Shown: piece after piece, positions 7,902 to 16,639 of the stretch
How the letters are laid out: each line of letters opens with the position of its first letter
How positions within the stretch are numbered: position 1 is the first letter of the stretch
Assembly (NCBI RefSeq): GCF_001412595.2
Contig: NZ_CP012640.2
Span: 5,084,001-5,148,000 of the forward strand
Length of the DNA: 64,000 nucleotides
Direction of reading: 5' to 3'
Origin: Massilia sp. WG5
Lineage (GTDB): Bacteria; Pseudomonadota; Gammaproteobacteria; Burkholderiales; Burkholderiaceae_D
Translations under genes and position numbers: made by a program
Notes under the pieces: generated by a model
The model's database searches: none
What the model was told of the DNA's origin: nothing
The model's input: the letters and a program-made list of their open reading frames with translations, nothing else

Positions 7902-8588
7902 TCAATTCCAGGCCGAAGGCGAGAACAGGTAACCCTCGCCCCACACCGTCTTGATCTTTTCCGACAGGTTGTCGTCGAACTTCTTGCGCAGCTTGGAGAT
8001 GCAGTTGTCGATGCTGCGGTCGAGGCCGTCGAACTCGATGCCGCGCATCTTCTTGAGCAGTTCGTCGCGCGACAGCACCCGGCCGGCCGCCTCGGCCAGC
8101 ACCAGCAGCAGCTTGTATTCGGTATTGCTGAGGACGCAGGGCTGGCCGCGCCAGCTGACGCTGCGGTCGCTGGTCATGATGCGCAAGGCGCCGAATTCCA
8201 GCGCGCGGCTGTCCGACGCCGCCTTGGCCTGGGTGCGGCGCAGCAGGGCGCGCAGGCGGGCCAGCAGCACACGCGGCTGGACCGGCTTGTTGACGAAGTC
8301 GTCGGCGCCCTGTTCGAGGCCCGAGACTTCGTCGTAGGTGTCTTCGCGCGCGGTCAGGATCAGGATCGGCACTCCGGACTGCTCGCGGATCTGGCGGCAG
8401 ACCACCATGCCGTCCATGCCGGGCAGCATCAGGTCGAGCACGACGATGTCGGGCTGCTTCTCCTTGAAATGCTCGAGCGCGGTGTCGCCGCGAGTAGCGA
8501 GCTCGACCGAGAATTCATAGCCGGACAGGTATTCCGTGACCAGTTCCGCCAGGCGCGGATCGTCTTCGACCAACAGTACGCGATACAT
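7902..8588 (-). CDS. RstA/OmpR-type response regulator
   Basis: 228-residue DNA-binding regulator. The receiver domain has the acidic pair Glu8/Asp9/Asp10 (VEDDPR), phospho-acceptor Asp52 (VVLDLMLPG) and the conserved Lys in VNKPVQPR. The C-terminal winged helix has the OmpR features LSNTEYKLL, LSRDELL and DRSIDNCISKLRKK, ending in KTVWGEGYLFSP. The likely partner is the RstB-like kinase at 3837-5153. The ATG at 8588 is chosen because it opens directly at the receiver (MYRVLLVEDD) and AGGAG lies 10 bases before it. The start and possible promoter are embedded in a 13-bp inverted repeat (8594-8644), suggesting autoregulation. Confidence 0.9.
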   Translation of the reverse strand: MYRVLLVEDDPRLAELVTEYLSGYEFSVELATRGDTALEHFKEKQPDIVVLDLMLPGMDGMVVCRQIREQSGVPILILTAREDTYDEVSGLEQGADDFVNKPVQPRVLLARLRALLRRTQAKAASDSRALEFGALRIMTSDRSVSWRGQPCVLSNTEYKLLLVLAEAAGRVLSRDELLKKMRGIEFDGLDRSIDNCISKLRKKFDDNLSEKIKTVWGEGYLFSPSAWN

Positions 8589-8593
8589 GATAG

Positions 8594-8644
8594 ATGTGCT
8601 CCTTCGCCCGACATTGTATAAGAGTAAATATCGAAGGAGCACAT
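8594..8644 (-). promoter_or_regulatory. 13-bp perfect inverted repeat around the regulator promoter
   Basis: ATGTGCTCCTTCG at 8594-8606 and its exact reverse complement at 8632-8644, 25 bases apart. TATACAAT on the minus strand (8613-8620) lies between the arms. If this is the -10 box, one arm covers the -35 zone and the other the start of the transcript plus the Shine-Dalgarno, the geometry of an operator for autoregulation. It could alternatively be an mRNA hairpin hiding the ribosome site. Confidence 0.55.
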
Positions 8645-8697
8645 TTGCCGACGACGGCTGACAAACTGATACAGATTTAAGACAAATCCGCCGTGGC

Positions 8698-10161
8698 TCA
8701 GCCCATCTTCCGGCTCAAGTCCCACATGGCGTCGACCAGGCGGTCGATGTCGGTGGCGCTGGTCCACAGGTGGGTCGAGATCCGGATGACGTAGTGGTCG
8801 CTGGGCGCGCCGATCACCGGCACGTTCACGTTGCGGATCACGAAGCCGGGGCTGTAGTCGCTCAGCATGCGGCTGACGAACTGGCCCGACTTGACGCTGT
8901 CGAGCACGTCGGTCTCCTTGATGAAGGGGTTGAACGAGCTCACCGCGGACACCAGCTTCGGATCGTCCTTCGGCGAATACAGGCGCTCGACGCCCCACTT
9001 CTCGGCGATCTTTTCCTTCAGGTAGGCCGACAGTGCCAGGTCGTAGGTTTCGATCTTCTTGCGGCCGATCTGGTCCCACATCTGGCAGCTCGAGACCAGC
9101 GAGTGGAACATCGGCGTGTGCAGGCTGCCGCACGAGGTGATGGTCGAGCCGATGTCGTAGGCCGGCGTGCGGGTCGCGCCGCGCTGGTGCGCCGTCCAGC
9201 TGCTGGTATGGATCGGGAACCAGTTCGGCAGCGGCAGCGGGTTCGACGGACGCAGCTTGTTGCGCACGATCAGGATGCCGGTCGAGCCGGGGCCGCATTG
9301 CCATTTGTGGCCGGCGCCCGACATGAAGTCCATGCCGAGCTGGGCGTAGTCGTAGGCCATCATGCCGGGCAGGTGGGCGCCGTCGACGATGCTGATCAGC
9401 TCGTGCTGCCTGACCACGTTCATCAGGTCGGCGATCGGCAGCATGGTGCCGGTCTTGTAGGTCGGGGCCGAGAACATCATCGCGCGCACGCGCTTGCCCT
9501 GCGCCTTCAATTCCTTGATGCGGGTGTCGAACAGCGTGACATAGGTGGCGGCGTTCTGGTTGTTTCCGACTGGCAGCGGGATGCGCGAGACTTCGATCCC
9601 GTAGCGCGCGGTCGCGATCGCCAGCGGGGTCTCGCCGCCGCCATGCTCGTGGTTGGTGGTGACGATCACGTCGCCCGGGTTCCAGTCGATGCCGAGGACC
9701 GCGTGGCACATGCCGGACGAGGTGTTGGCCGAGAACGCCAGCTCGTCCGGATCGACGCCGAAGCCCGGCGCCACCTGCGTGCGTTCGGCCAGCAGGTTGC
9801 TGTAGCCGTTGCCGGATTCGGCCGCCTTGGCACGGTTTTCGGTGTCGAACAGGTCGAGCGCCACTTTCGGCATCGACCCTGCCGTGCCGACGTTCATGAA
9901 GCGCTTGGCCGGGTTCAGGATGAACATGTCCCTGACGTTGGTCCAGAAGGCCTCGTCGGCCAGCAATTGCGCCCGCAGTTCGTCGATCGGGCTGCTGGCG
10001 TGGCTGTGGCTGCACGCGGCGAGCGGGCCGAGGGCGGCCAGCGCCGCGCCCGAGCCGATGATCCGCATGAAGTCGCGCCTGCTCGGGCTCCAGTGCTTCG
10101 GAATATCCATCACGTCGTTCGACGACGGGGTGTCGATGTCTGCCGTGCTGCGATTCTGCAT
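8698..10161 (-). CDS. Tat-exported PLP-dependent aminotransferase class V-like enzyme (possible lipoprotein)
   Basis: 487 residues, a class V aminotransferase/isopenicillin-N-epimerase-like fold. The N-terminus has a twin-arginine signal (SRRDFMRIIG near residues 27-36), a hydrophobic stretch and then LAAC, a possible lipobox. The PLP site has Asp in SIVDGAHLPG and Lys286 in GAGHKWQCGPG. Export by Tat fits a protein that folds around its cofactor in the cytoplasm. PLP enzymes acting outside the cytoplasm are uncommon. The start is supported by GAGGAG seven bases upstream. The gene lies 56 bases after an exported RidA-family gene on the same strand, so the pair is probably an operon. Substrate unknown. 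Confidence 0.85.
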   Translation of the reverse strand: MQNRSTADIDTPSSNDVMDIPKHWSPSRRDFMRIIGSGAALAALGPLAACSHSHASSPIDELRAQLLADEAFWTNVRDMFILNPAKRFMNVGTAGSMPKVALDLFDTENRAKAAESGNGYSNLLAERTQVAPGFGVDPDELAFSANTSSGMCHAVLGIDWNPGDVIVTTNHEHGGGETPLAIATARYGIEVSRIPLPVGNNQNAATYVTLFDTRIKELKAQGKRVRAMMFSAPTYKTGTMLPIADLMNVVRQHELISIVDGAHLPGMMAYDYAQLGMDFMSGAGHKWQCGPGSTGILIVRNKLRPSNPLPLPNWFPIHTSSWTAHQRGATRTPAYDIGSTITSCGSLHTPMFHSLVSSCQMWDQIGRKKIETYDLALSAYLKEKIAEKWGVERLYSPKDDPKLVSAVSSFNPFIKETDVLDSVKSGQFVSRMLSDYSPGFVIRNVNVPVIGAPSDHYVIRISTHLWTSATDIDRLVDAMWDLSRKMG

Positions 10162-10186
10162 CCTGGTCTCCTCATCGATGGGGTGG

Positions 10187-10226
10187 CTTACTTGCGCTTA
10201 CTTGCGCTGACTGGCGCTTACTTGCG
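10187..10226. repeat. Four tandem 10-bp repeats at the RidA-gene end
   Basis: CTTACTTGCG occurs at 10187, 10197 and 10217, with a variant CTGACTGGCG at 10207. The copy at 10217 covers the stop codon and last codons of the RidA-family gene; the other three fill the gap to the PLP-enzyme gene. Looks like local slippage duplication. Confidence 0.8.
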
Positions 10227-10679
10227 TCCGGCGATGATCGCGATCTCGATCTTAGCGTCGCGTGGAATGCGGGCGACCTCGAGCGTCGCGCGGGCCGGCG
10301 GATCCTTCTTGAAGTACTGGCCATACACGGCGTTCATCGCCGCGAACTCGTTCAGGTCCTTCATGTAGACGGTGCTCGACAGGACGTCGTCATAGCTCAG
10401 GCCCTGCGAGGCCAGCCCCGCGCCGACGTAGTCGAGCACATGCCTGGTCTGCTCCTCGATGGTGGCGCCCTCGATCGCGCTGCCTTCCTTGTTCAGGGAA
10501 ATGAGGCCGGAAAAATAGATGAGATTGCCGTACCCGATCATCTGGGAATATGGACCGATTGCCGGGTAGATCTTGTCGGTCGAAAGCGCCATCTTGTGCG
10601 GCGGCGGGGACGCACAGCCGCCCAGCACGATTGCACTGGCGCCAATGCACAAAGCCATCAATAAGCGTTTCTTGTCCAC
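10218..10679 (-). CDS. RidA (YjgF/UK114)-family protein with lipoprotein signal
   Basis: RidA proteins hydrolyse reactive enamine/imine products released by PLP enzymes and are normally cytoplasmic and about 128 residues. This one is 153 residues because a lipoprotein signal precedes the fold: VDKKRLLMALCIG, hydrophobic core, then LGGC. The RidA signature follows (AIGPYSQMI, SSTVYMKDLNEF) with the catalytic Arg130 in PARATLEVAR and Glu in KIEI retained. The GTG at 10679 is chosen over upstream starts because GAGGAG lies six bases before it and it opens the signal peptide. Next in the same direction is an exported PLP enzyme, a plausible source of its substrate. Confidence 0.85.
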   Translation of the reverse strand: MDKKRLLMALCIGASAIVLGGCASPPPHKMALSTDKIYPAIGPYSQMIGYGNLIYFSGLISLNKEGSAIEGATIEEQTRHVLDYVGAGLASQGLSYDDVLSSTVYMKDLNEFAAMNAVYGQYFKKDPPARATLEVARIPRDAKIEIAIIAGRK

Positions 10680-10698
10680 GGGTTCTCCTCGGTAAAGG

Positions 10699-10722
10699 GA
10701 AAGCGCTTCATTAAACGCTTTC
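10699..10722 (-). promoter_or_regulatory. Inverted repeat upstream of the RidA-family gene
   Basis: GAAAGCGCTT and AAACGCTTTC, 4-bp spacer, pair at 9 of 10 positions and lie 20 bases before the RidA-family start. Operator-like in size and position. The protein that would bind it is not known, and the remaining 234 bases to the next gene show nothing clear. Confidence 0.35.
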
Positions 10723-10956
10723 TTGAAGGCAGCAAAAGGGGGGATCCATCGTTTATTGGCGGGTGTCAATTTTTACGGCGGAGGAAGTTGCTATTCGCCC
10801 CGATTTAGTGCGCCGAGCGGTTCCGTCCAAGGAGAGGGCATTTGAGACGCATCAGCAGGCATCCGTGTTGTTTCCGTACTCGCCTTGGCCTGTGTTCCTG
10901 CTGAACTACGCTGCAAGGACTGCGAGACCGCAGCGTGGCAGCAATGGGAGGCTGGT

Positions 10957-11763
10957 ATGACTTTCCCGCATCAAATGAAGGCTCGCCGCGCCGCGGCCGG
11001 GGCGGTGCTGCTGGGCGCCGCGCTGGCGCAGACGGCGGCCCATGCCGACGAAGCCGATGCCAGGCGGCTGCTGAAGACGATGTCCGACTACCTGGCCGCG
11101 CAAAAAGCGATTTCCTTCGAGTTCGACTCGCGTCTCGACATCGTCAGTACCGAGCAGCAGAAGATCACCCTGGCCGCTTCGGGGAGCGTGATCCTGAACC
11201 GGCCGGACAAGCTGCACGTCACCCGGCGCGGCGGCTTTGCGAACATGGAGATGAGTTTCGACGGCAAGACCGCGACCCTGCTCGGCAAGAATTCGAAGCT
11301 GTACGCGCAGGTCGAGGCGGCCGGCACGATCGACCAGCTGGTGGACGTGCTGCGCGACAAATACCATCGCCCGGTGCCGGGCGCGGACCTGCTGATGTCC
11401 GATCCGTACAAGGAGTGGATGCCCGAGGTCACCGAGGTCAAGGATCTCGGCAGCGGCGTGATCCGCGGCGTGGAATGCGACCATCTCGCCTTCCGCACGC
11501 GCGAGGTCGACTGGCAGATCTGGATTGCCCAGGGGCCGAATCCCTATCCCTGTCGCTACAGCATCAACAGCAGGAAAGTCGTCGGGGCGCCGGAATACAG
11601 CCTCGACATCCGGGACTGGAAGACCGGCGCCCAGGTTGCCGCCGACCCCTTCAAGCTGAGCATCCCGGCCGGGGCCCAGAAACTCACGCCGGAAAAAGTC
11701 CAGGAGCTGAGCGACATTCCGAGCGTCTTCAAGGCCGCCGGCGCGGCGAAAGGCAAGCCATGA
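10957..11763 (+). CDS. DUF2092-family periplasmic protein
   Basis: 268 residues with a signal peptide ending near AHA/DEA (residue 27). The mature protein resembles DUF2092 (LolA-like outer-membrane lipoprotein carrier fold): a long N-terminal helix (DARRLLKTMSDYLAA), a strand series with GSVILNRPDKLHVTRR, and DFDGKTATLLGKN-like hairpins. The function of the family is not settled. The start at 10957 is preferred because GGAGG lies five bases before it and an upstream in-frame extension lacks signal-peptide character. Its stop overlaps the next small ORF by four bases (ATGA), so the two are coupled. Confidence 0.8.
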   Translation: MTFPHQMKARRAAAGAVLLGAALAQTAAHADEADARRLLKTMSDYLAAQKAISFEFDSRLDIVSTEQQKITLAASGSVILNRPDKLHVTRRGGFANMEMSFDGKTATLLGKNSKLYAQVEAAGTIDQLVDVLRDKYHRPVPGADLLMSDPYKEWMPEVTEVKDLGSGVIRGVECDHLAFRTREVDWQIWIAQGPNPYPCRYSINSRKVVGAPEYSLDIRDWKTGAQVAADPFKLSIPAGAQKLTPEKVQELSDIPSVFKAAGAAKGKP

Positions 11764-11972
11764 AGATCCTGAAACGCATCGGTCCGGCCCTGGCGGCCGT
11801 GGTGGCCCTGGGGCTGGCCTTCGAGGCGGCCGAGCGCGCCGGCATCCGGCATGTGCCGAGCTTCGTGGCCCCGGCCAAGGCTGTGGTAGGTCGCCCGCTG
11901 ACCCCGGTCAGCTATGCGGGCGTGGCCCGGCGGACGGCACGGCGCTGCGCCGCCGGCGTCTATTATTGTTGA
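11760..11972 (+). CDS. Small hypothetical protein coupled to the DUF2092 gene
   Basis: 70 residues beginning inside the stop of the DUF2092 gene (ATGA overlap). Residues 4-25 form a hydrophobic signal or anchor (LKRIGPALAAVVALGLAFEA). The tail is basic and ends in RRCAAGVYYC, with two cysteines that could pair. No known domain is recognised. The coupling suggests it acts together with the DUF2092 protein in the envelope. Confidence 0.65.
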   Translation: MKILKRIGPALAAVVALGLAFEAAERAGIRHVPSFVAPAKAVVGRPLTPVSYAGVARRTARRCAAGVYYC

Positions 11973-12161
11973 GAGCCGGACCAGGCCGGCAAACCCGGGA
12001 TTGCCATCGTCACCGCTGATGCACGGGTCATGGACCAGGCGGGAAGGGCTGCGTGCGCTGCCCGCTTGTGATCCCGCTTTATTACCGTTTAGTCAGCGAG
12101 CGCGGAGCCGATGCGTGAATGCAGTACCATTTGCTTCGACCGGCATCCGCGGAGCATCGGC

Positions 12162-14393
12162 ATGACATTGCATCGGAAAGGAATCCTTGTCGCGGCGGCC
12201 TTCTCGTCGCTGCTGTGGCCACTCGGGGCGCACGCCGACTGGGCGCAGTCAAGCGACCCGCTCGTCGTGCGGGCGAACCCGTCCAGCGGCGAGGCCCAGC
12301 TGCAGAACCCGCCCACCTTCACCTGGGCCCGTCACCCGGGCGGGGCGGCCCATTACGACATCGAGATAACGCGGGAGGGCGGGGCGCCGGTCACGGCGAC
12401 CGTCGACCGCAACTGGTACCTGCCGACCAGGTCCCTGGTGCAGGGCAGGTACACATGGCGCGTGCGTCCGGCCGGTTCGAACGACTGGTCGACCCCGCGT
12501 GCGTTCTCGATCACCGGCAAGTCGACCGTGTTCGAGGTGCCGGACAATGCCACGCTGCGTGCGCGCATCCTGGCCAGGGCGCGGCCGCGTTCGCTGTCGC
12601 CCTCGTTCGCGCCGTATGCCGGATGGGGCGCCGCGAAGAAGAAGGACCTGGACCCGTACGTGAGCCGCCTGGCCAACGAAGTCAAGCTGCAGATCGGGGC
12701 CTTGCCCGACCTCGACGACCAACGCTGGCCGCTCGTGATGTCCAGGCCGATGACGGCGGCGATGGCCGCCCAGCAGCGGGATGTAGCGCACCGTACCGAC
12801 GAAGCGTCGCGCCAGCTGGAAGCGGCAGCCCTCCTGTGGCGCCTGAAGAAGGATCCGGTGTACCTGAAGGAGGCCTTCAGGCGTGGCGACCAGCTGGCTG
12901 CGCTGAGTGCTTCCGGCGCGACCAGCTACACCAACCAGGACCAGGCCACGCGCCAGATCGCGCTGTCGCTGCTGAAGGCGGTCGACCTGCTGGCCGGCGA
13001 CCTGGACGCCGGCCGCAAGGAACGGTGGCTGAACATCGCGAACGTGCGCGCCAGGGAAATGTTCAAGGACCTGTCCGCCGACCGGGGGCGCCTGGACCAG
13101 AACCCCCTGGATTCGCACGGCGTGACGCTGCAGGGCTACATGGCGCTGATCTCGACGCTGGCGCTGGGCGAACTGCCGGATGCGCAGAAGTGGTTCGACT
13201 TCAGCTTCCGCGCCCACGCCAGTACGCCGGAGCCCTGGTCGGGGCAGGAAGGCGGCTATGCCAACGGCACCGCCTACGCCGAATACACGGCCGGCTACAT
13301 GATCGCGCTCTGGGATCCGATCCTGCAGGCGACCGGCGTGAACCTGTATGCCAAGCCGTGGACGGTCGGCTTCATGGACTTCATCATCGACTTCGTCCCG
13401 CCGGGCGCGTCGGTGCATGCCTTCGGCGACGGTTCCGAGACCAGGCCCGACTTCCGCGTGCTGCGCGCGCTGGCGAACCGCATGGTGTCGCCGCGCGCGG
13501 CCTGGTATGCGGGCAAGCTGACGGCGAACGAGGATGCGCTGTCCACCCTCGAAGGGCCGTACCCGATGCCGGTGACCGGCACCAGGCGCAAGATCCAGCC
13601 GGCCAACGCGGCCTGGTTCCCGGGCATCGGCTGGGTGGCGATGCACAAGAACATCGGCTCGCGCGGGGACGCGTCCTTCTACTTCAAGTCCAGCCCCTAC
13701 GGCTCCTTCAACCACAGCCACGGCGACCAGAACGGCCTGCTGCTGTCGGTGGGCGGCCAGCCGCTGCTGGTCAAGGCCGGCTGGTACGACTGGTACGGCT
13801 CGCCGCGCTGGACCGACTGGTACCACCAGACCAGGTCGCAGAACGCGATCACCTTCGACGGCGGCAAGGGCCAGCTGGTGGACGGCTACCGCGAACAGCT
13901 GCTGCGCAATGGCCGGATCACCGAATTCGCGGTGCGGCCGGCGTATGACTATGCGGAGGGCGACGCCACCCCGGCCTACGGCGGCCAGCTGACCCAGGCC
14001 CGCCGCCAGATCGTGTACCTGCACCGGGCGAACGCGATGGTGGTGCACGACAAGCTGTCGGCAACCATACCGCACACCTACGAGTTCAATGTGCACGCCC
14101 CGAGCGTGATGAAGGTCGAGAGCCCCTCGAGCGTGAAGATTGCGGCGGGCGGCCAGTCGGTCTGCCTGCGCGACCTGAACGGCAATGCCCCCTTCGCGAA
14201 ATGGGACGGCCCGGCGCCGAAGAAGGGCGTGACGGAAGACCACGGCGCGTTCTACCTGAAGAACGGCGGCCGGTCGATGGCGGAATTCCTGGTGCTGCTG
14301 GATGTCGGCTGCAAGCGGCCGCGCGTGAGCGTCGACAATGCGGGAGGGCGGCGCACGGTGACGGTCGGGGGACAGACCTTCGAGTTCGATTGA
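12162..14393 (+). CDS. Heparinase II/III-like, DUF4962-type polysaccharide lyase (copy A)
   Basis: 743-residue exported protein, signal peptide ending at GAHA/DWAQ (about residue 26). An immunoglobulin-like N-terminal part (FTWARHPG, YTWRVRPAG) is followed by an alpha-helical toroid and a heparinase II/III-like beta domain with FNHSHGDQNG and WTDWYHQT, where catalytic His and Tyr are expected. It has the same length as the protein encoded at 57356 in the exopolysaccharide cluster and is clearly its paralogue. Here it stands alone. The start at 12162 has GGAG eight bases upstream and opens the signal. Function as lyase is inferred from the fold; substrate unknown. Confidence 0.82.
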   Translation: MTLHRKGILVAAAFSSLLWPLGAHADWAQSSDPLVVRANPSSGEAQLQNPPTFTWARHPGGAAHYDIEITREGGAPVTATVDRNWYLPTRSLVQGRYTWRVRPAGSNDWSTPRAFSITGKSTVFEVPDNATLRARILARARPRSLSPSFAPYAGWGAAKKKDLDPYVSRLANEVKLQIGALPDLDDQRWPLVMSRPMTAAMAAQQRDVAHRTDEASRQLEAAALLWRLKKDPVYLKEAFRRGDQLAALSASGATSYTNQDQATRQIALSLLKAVDLLAGDLDAGRKERWLNIANVRAREMFKDLSADRGRLDQNPLDSHGVTLQGYMALISTLALGELPDAQKWFDFSFRAHASTPEPWSGQEGGYANGTAYAEYTAGYMIALWDPILQATGVNLYAKPWTVGFMDFIIDFVPPGASVHAFGDGSETRPDFRVLRALANRMVSPRAAWYAGKLTANEDALSTLEGPYPMPVTGTRRKIQPANAAWFPGIGWVAMHKNIGSRGDASFYFKSSPYGSFNHSHGDQNGLLLSVGGQPLLVKAGWYDWYGSPRWTDWYHQTRSQNAITFDGGKGQLVDGYREQLLRNGRITEFAVRPAYDYAEGDATPAYGGQLTQARRQIVYLHRANAMVVHDKLSATIPHTYEFNVHAPSVMKVESPSSVKIAAGGQSVCLRDLNGNAPFAKWDGPAPKKGVTEDHGAFYLKNGGRSMAEFLVLLDVGCKRPRVSVDNAGGRRTVTVGGQTFEFD

Positions 14394-14412
14394 ATTGCGC
14401 GCCTGAATGGAA

Positions 14413-14435
14413 ACGGCCCGCACGAGGCGGGCCGT
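14413..14435. terminator. Hairpin between convergent lyase and sodB genes
   Basis: Perfect 9-bp stem ACGGCCCGC (14413-14421) / GCGGGCCGT (14427-14435). On the minus strand it is followed by TTTCC, a short U-tract, so it best serves sodB. Weak on the plus strand. Confidence 0.55.
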
Positions 14436-14462
14436 CGAATGCTCAAGCGTGTTCCGGGAAGA

Positions 14463-15041
14463 TTACGCGAAGTTCTGGTTCACGAAGTCCCAGTTGACGA
14501 TGTTCCACCACGACTCGACGAACTTCGGACGGGCGTTGCGGTAGTCGATGTAGTAGGCGTGCTCCCAGACGTCGACGGTCAGCAGGGCCTTGTTCTCGGT
14601 GGTCAGCGGGGTGCCGGCGTTCGAGGTGTTGACGATGTCGACGCTGCCGTCGGTCTTCTTCACCAGCCAGGTCCAGCCCGAACCGAAGTTGCCCACGGCC
14701 GACTTCTGGAACTCTTCCTTGAACTTGTCGAACGAGCCCCACTTGGCGTTGATGGCGTCGGCCACCGGACCGGTCGGCGCGCCGCCGCCGTTCGGCTTCA
14801 TGCAGTTCCAGAAGAAGGTGTGGTTCCACACCTGGGCGGAATTGTTGAACACGCCGCCCTGCGATTTCTTGATGATTTCTTCCAGGGGCATGTTTTCGAA
14901 CTCGGTGCCCTTGATCAGGTTGTTCAGGTTCGTGACGTAAGCCTGGTGATGCTTACCGTAGTGGAATTCCAGCGTTTCAGCCGACATGGTCGGCTGGAGG
15001 GCATCCTTGGCGTACGGCAGCGGCGGCAGAGTATGTTCCAT
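14463..15041 (-). CDS. sodB: Superoxide dismutase, Fe type
   Basis: 192 residues, cytoplasmic enzyme that converts superoxide to peroxide and oxygen. Metal ligands are visible in order: His in YGKHHQAYV, His in [10 protein letters not shown], Asp in [11 protein letters not shown] and the His of the same motif. GGGAPTG and FGSGWTWL match iron rather than manganese enzymes. The length is standard for SodB. It stands alone between a convergent lyase gene and xseA. Confidence 0.95.
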   Translation of the reverse strand: MEHTLPPLPYAKDALQPTMSAETLEFHYGKHHQAYVTNLNNLIKGTEFENMPLEEIIKKSQGGVFNNSAQVWNHTFFWNCMKPNGGGAPTGPVADAINAKWGSFDKFKEEFQKSAVGNFGSGWTWLVKKTDGSVDIVNTSNAGTPLTTENKALLTVDVWEHAYYIDYRNARPKFVESWWNIVNWDFVNQNFA

Positions 15042-15136
15042 GTCTTATTCCTTGATTGGTTGGAAACGGGTCGTTCTTCCGAAACGGTCGTGTATTTTAA
15101 TCCGGATGCGTAAAGCTTGCATGTTTGGCTTTCGTT

Positions 15137-16498
15137 TCATTCAAGCAAATCCTGTACGCTCGCCACGCCGACTTCGGCGCTGCCCTGGGCCAGCCGCACC
15201 ACGATGGTATCGCGCGGCTTGATCTGGCCGGGCGCGTGCAGCACCTTGCCCTTGGTATTGCTGACGATCGCATAGCCGCGCTCGAGCGTGCGCTGCGGGT
15301 TCAGCAGCTCCAGTTGGGCGCCCAGGGCGGCGAGCGCCTCGCGCTGCTGGCGCAGCTTGCCGGTCATGCTGGCCGCCAGCTGGCGGCGCTCGGAGGCCAG
15401 CAGGGTGCGCAGCGAACGCACATCCGGCAGGTGGCGCGCCCAGCGCTGCTGCAGCTGGGCCAGCAGCACGCCGTTGCGGTTGACCGGCGCGCGCACCGCA
15501 TGCGTCAGACTGCTGGCCATGGCCAGGAGTTTCACGCGCTGGTGGGCGATCCGGTCCGAAGGGCTGATCATCCGGCGGCTGAAGCTGTCGAGGCTCTGGT
15601 TGGCCTCGGACAGGATGCGTTCCATCGCGCGGCGCAGGTCGTCGGCATCCGCTTCGAGTGAGCTCATCCAATCGTCGCGGGCGGTGGCGGCCAGCTCGGC
15701 GGCGGCGGTCGGGGTGGCGGCGCGCAGGTCGGCGGCAAAGTCGGCGATCGTGAAGTCGGTCTCGTGGCCCACGCCCGAGATCACCGGCATCGACGCGGCA
15801 TTGATCGCGCGCGCCACCACCTCTTCGTTAAAGCTCCACAAGTCCTCGATCGACCCGCCGCCGCGGCAGACCAGCAGCACGTCGACTTCGCGCCGCCGCG
15901 ATGCGGTGGCGATGGCCTCGGCGATCTTCTCGGCCGCGCCCTGGCCCTGCACCGGGGCCGGATAGAGCACCACGCGCACGTGCGGGGCGCGGCGCCGCAG
16001 CGCGGTAAGCACGTCGCGCAGGGCCGCCGCCTGCAGGCTGGTGACGATGCCGATGGCGCGCGTGAACAGCGGCAGCGGGCGCTTGCGCTCCTGGTCGAAC
16101 AGGCCTTCATTGCCGAGCCGTTCCTTGAGGCGCATGAAGGCTTCGTACAGGGCGCCGACGCCGGCCCGGCGGATCGCCTCGACGTTGATCTGGTAGTCGC
16201 CGCGCGCGCCGTACAGGGTGACCAGGGCGCGCACCTCGACCTTGTCGCCCTCGCGCGGCGTGAAGCCGGCGTACTGGGCGCGGCCGCGGAACATCACGGC
16301 GCGCACCTGGGCGGCATCGTCCTTCAGCGTGAAGTACCAGTGGCCGGACGCGGCGCGGGTGAAGTTCGAGATCTCGCCGCCGATCCACACCAGCGGAAAC
16401 GAGCGTTCCAGCAGGCGCGCGACCTGCTGGTTGAGCGCGGTGACGGTAAGGACGGGCGGGGCGGCGTAGGCCGGATCGGTGTCGGGCGGGGTCAGCAT
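15137..16498 (-). CDS. xseA: Exodeoxyribonuclease VII large subunit
   Basis: 453 residues. XseA with XseB degrades single-stranded DNA from both ends. The N-terminal OB-fold starts at [16 protein letters not shown] and includes [24 protein letters not shown]. The nuclease core carries GIVTS...[11 protein letters not shown] and [26 protein letters not shown]. The long C-terminal helical region is present, so it is full length. Divergent from exbB across a 1.25-kb repeat-filled intergenic region. Confidence 0.95.
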   Translation of the reverse strand: MLTPPDTDPAYAAPPVLTVTALNQQVARLLERSFPLVWIGGEISNFTRAASGHWYFTLKDDAAQVRAVMFRGRAQYAGFTPREGDKVEVRALVTLYGARGDYQINVEAIRRAGVGALYEAFMRLKERLGNEGLFDQERKRPLPLFTRAIGIVTSLQAAALRDVLTALRRRAPHVRVVLYPAPVQGQGAAEKIAEAIATASRRREVDVLLVCRGGGSIEDLWSFNEEVVARAINAASMPVISGVGHETDFTIADFAADLRAATPTAAAELAATARDDWMSSLEADADDLRRAMERILSEANQSLDSFSRRMISPSDRIAHQRVKLLAMASSLTHAVRAPVNRNGVLLAQLQQRWARHLPDVRSLRTLLASERRQLAASMTGKLRQQREALAALGAQLELLNPQRTLERGYAIVSNTKGKVLHAPGQIKPRDTIVVRLAQGSAEVGVASVQDLLE

Positions 16499-16639
16499 AT
16501 GGATGAGCTAAATTGAACTGTCCACAAAAGCATGGCACCGCTTGGGTACCAAAAAATCTGCGGTAATACAACAAATAATTTTTGTAAACGATTGATTTTT
16601 AATGATTATTCTTGCTGCCTGATTTCGATGCAGAAACAA

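Noticed and set aside
16595..16618. Fur-box-like sequence around AATGATTATTCTT
   Set aside because: Only about 12 of 15 positions match, in an AT-rich stretch, and it is over 1 kb from exbB.
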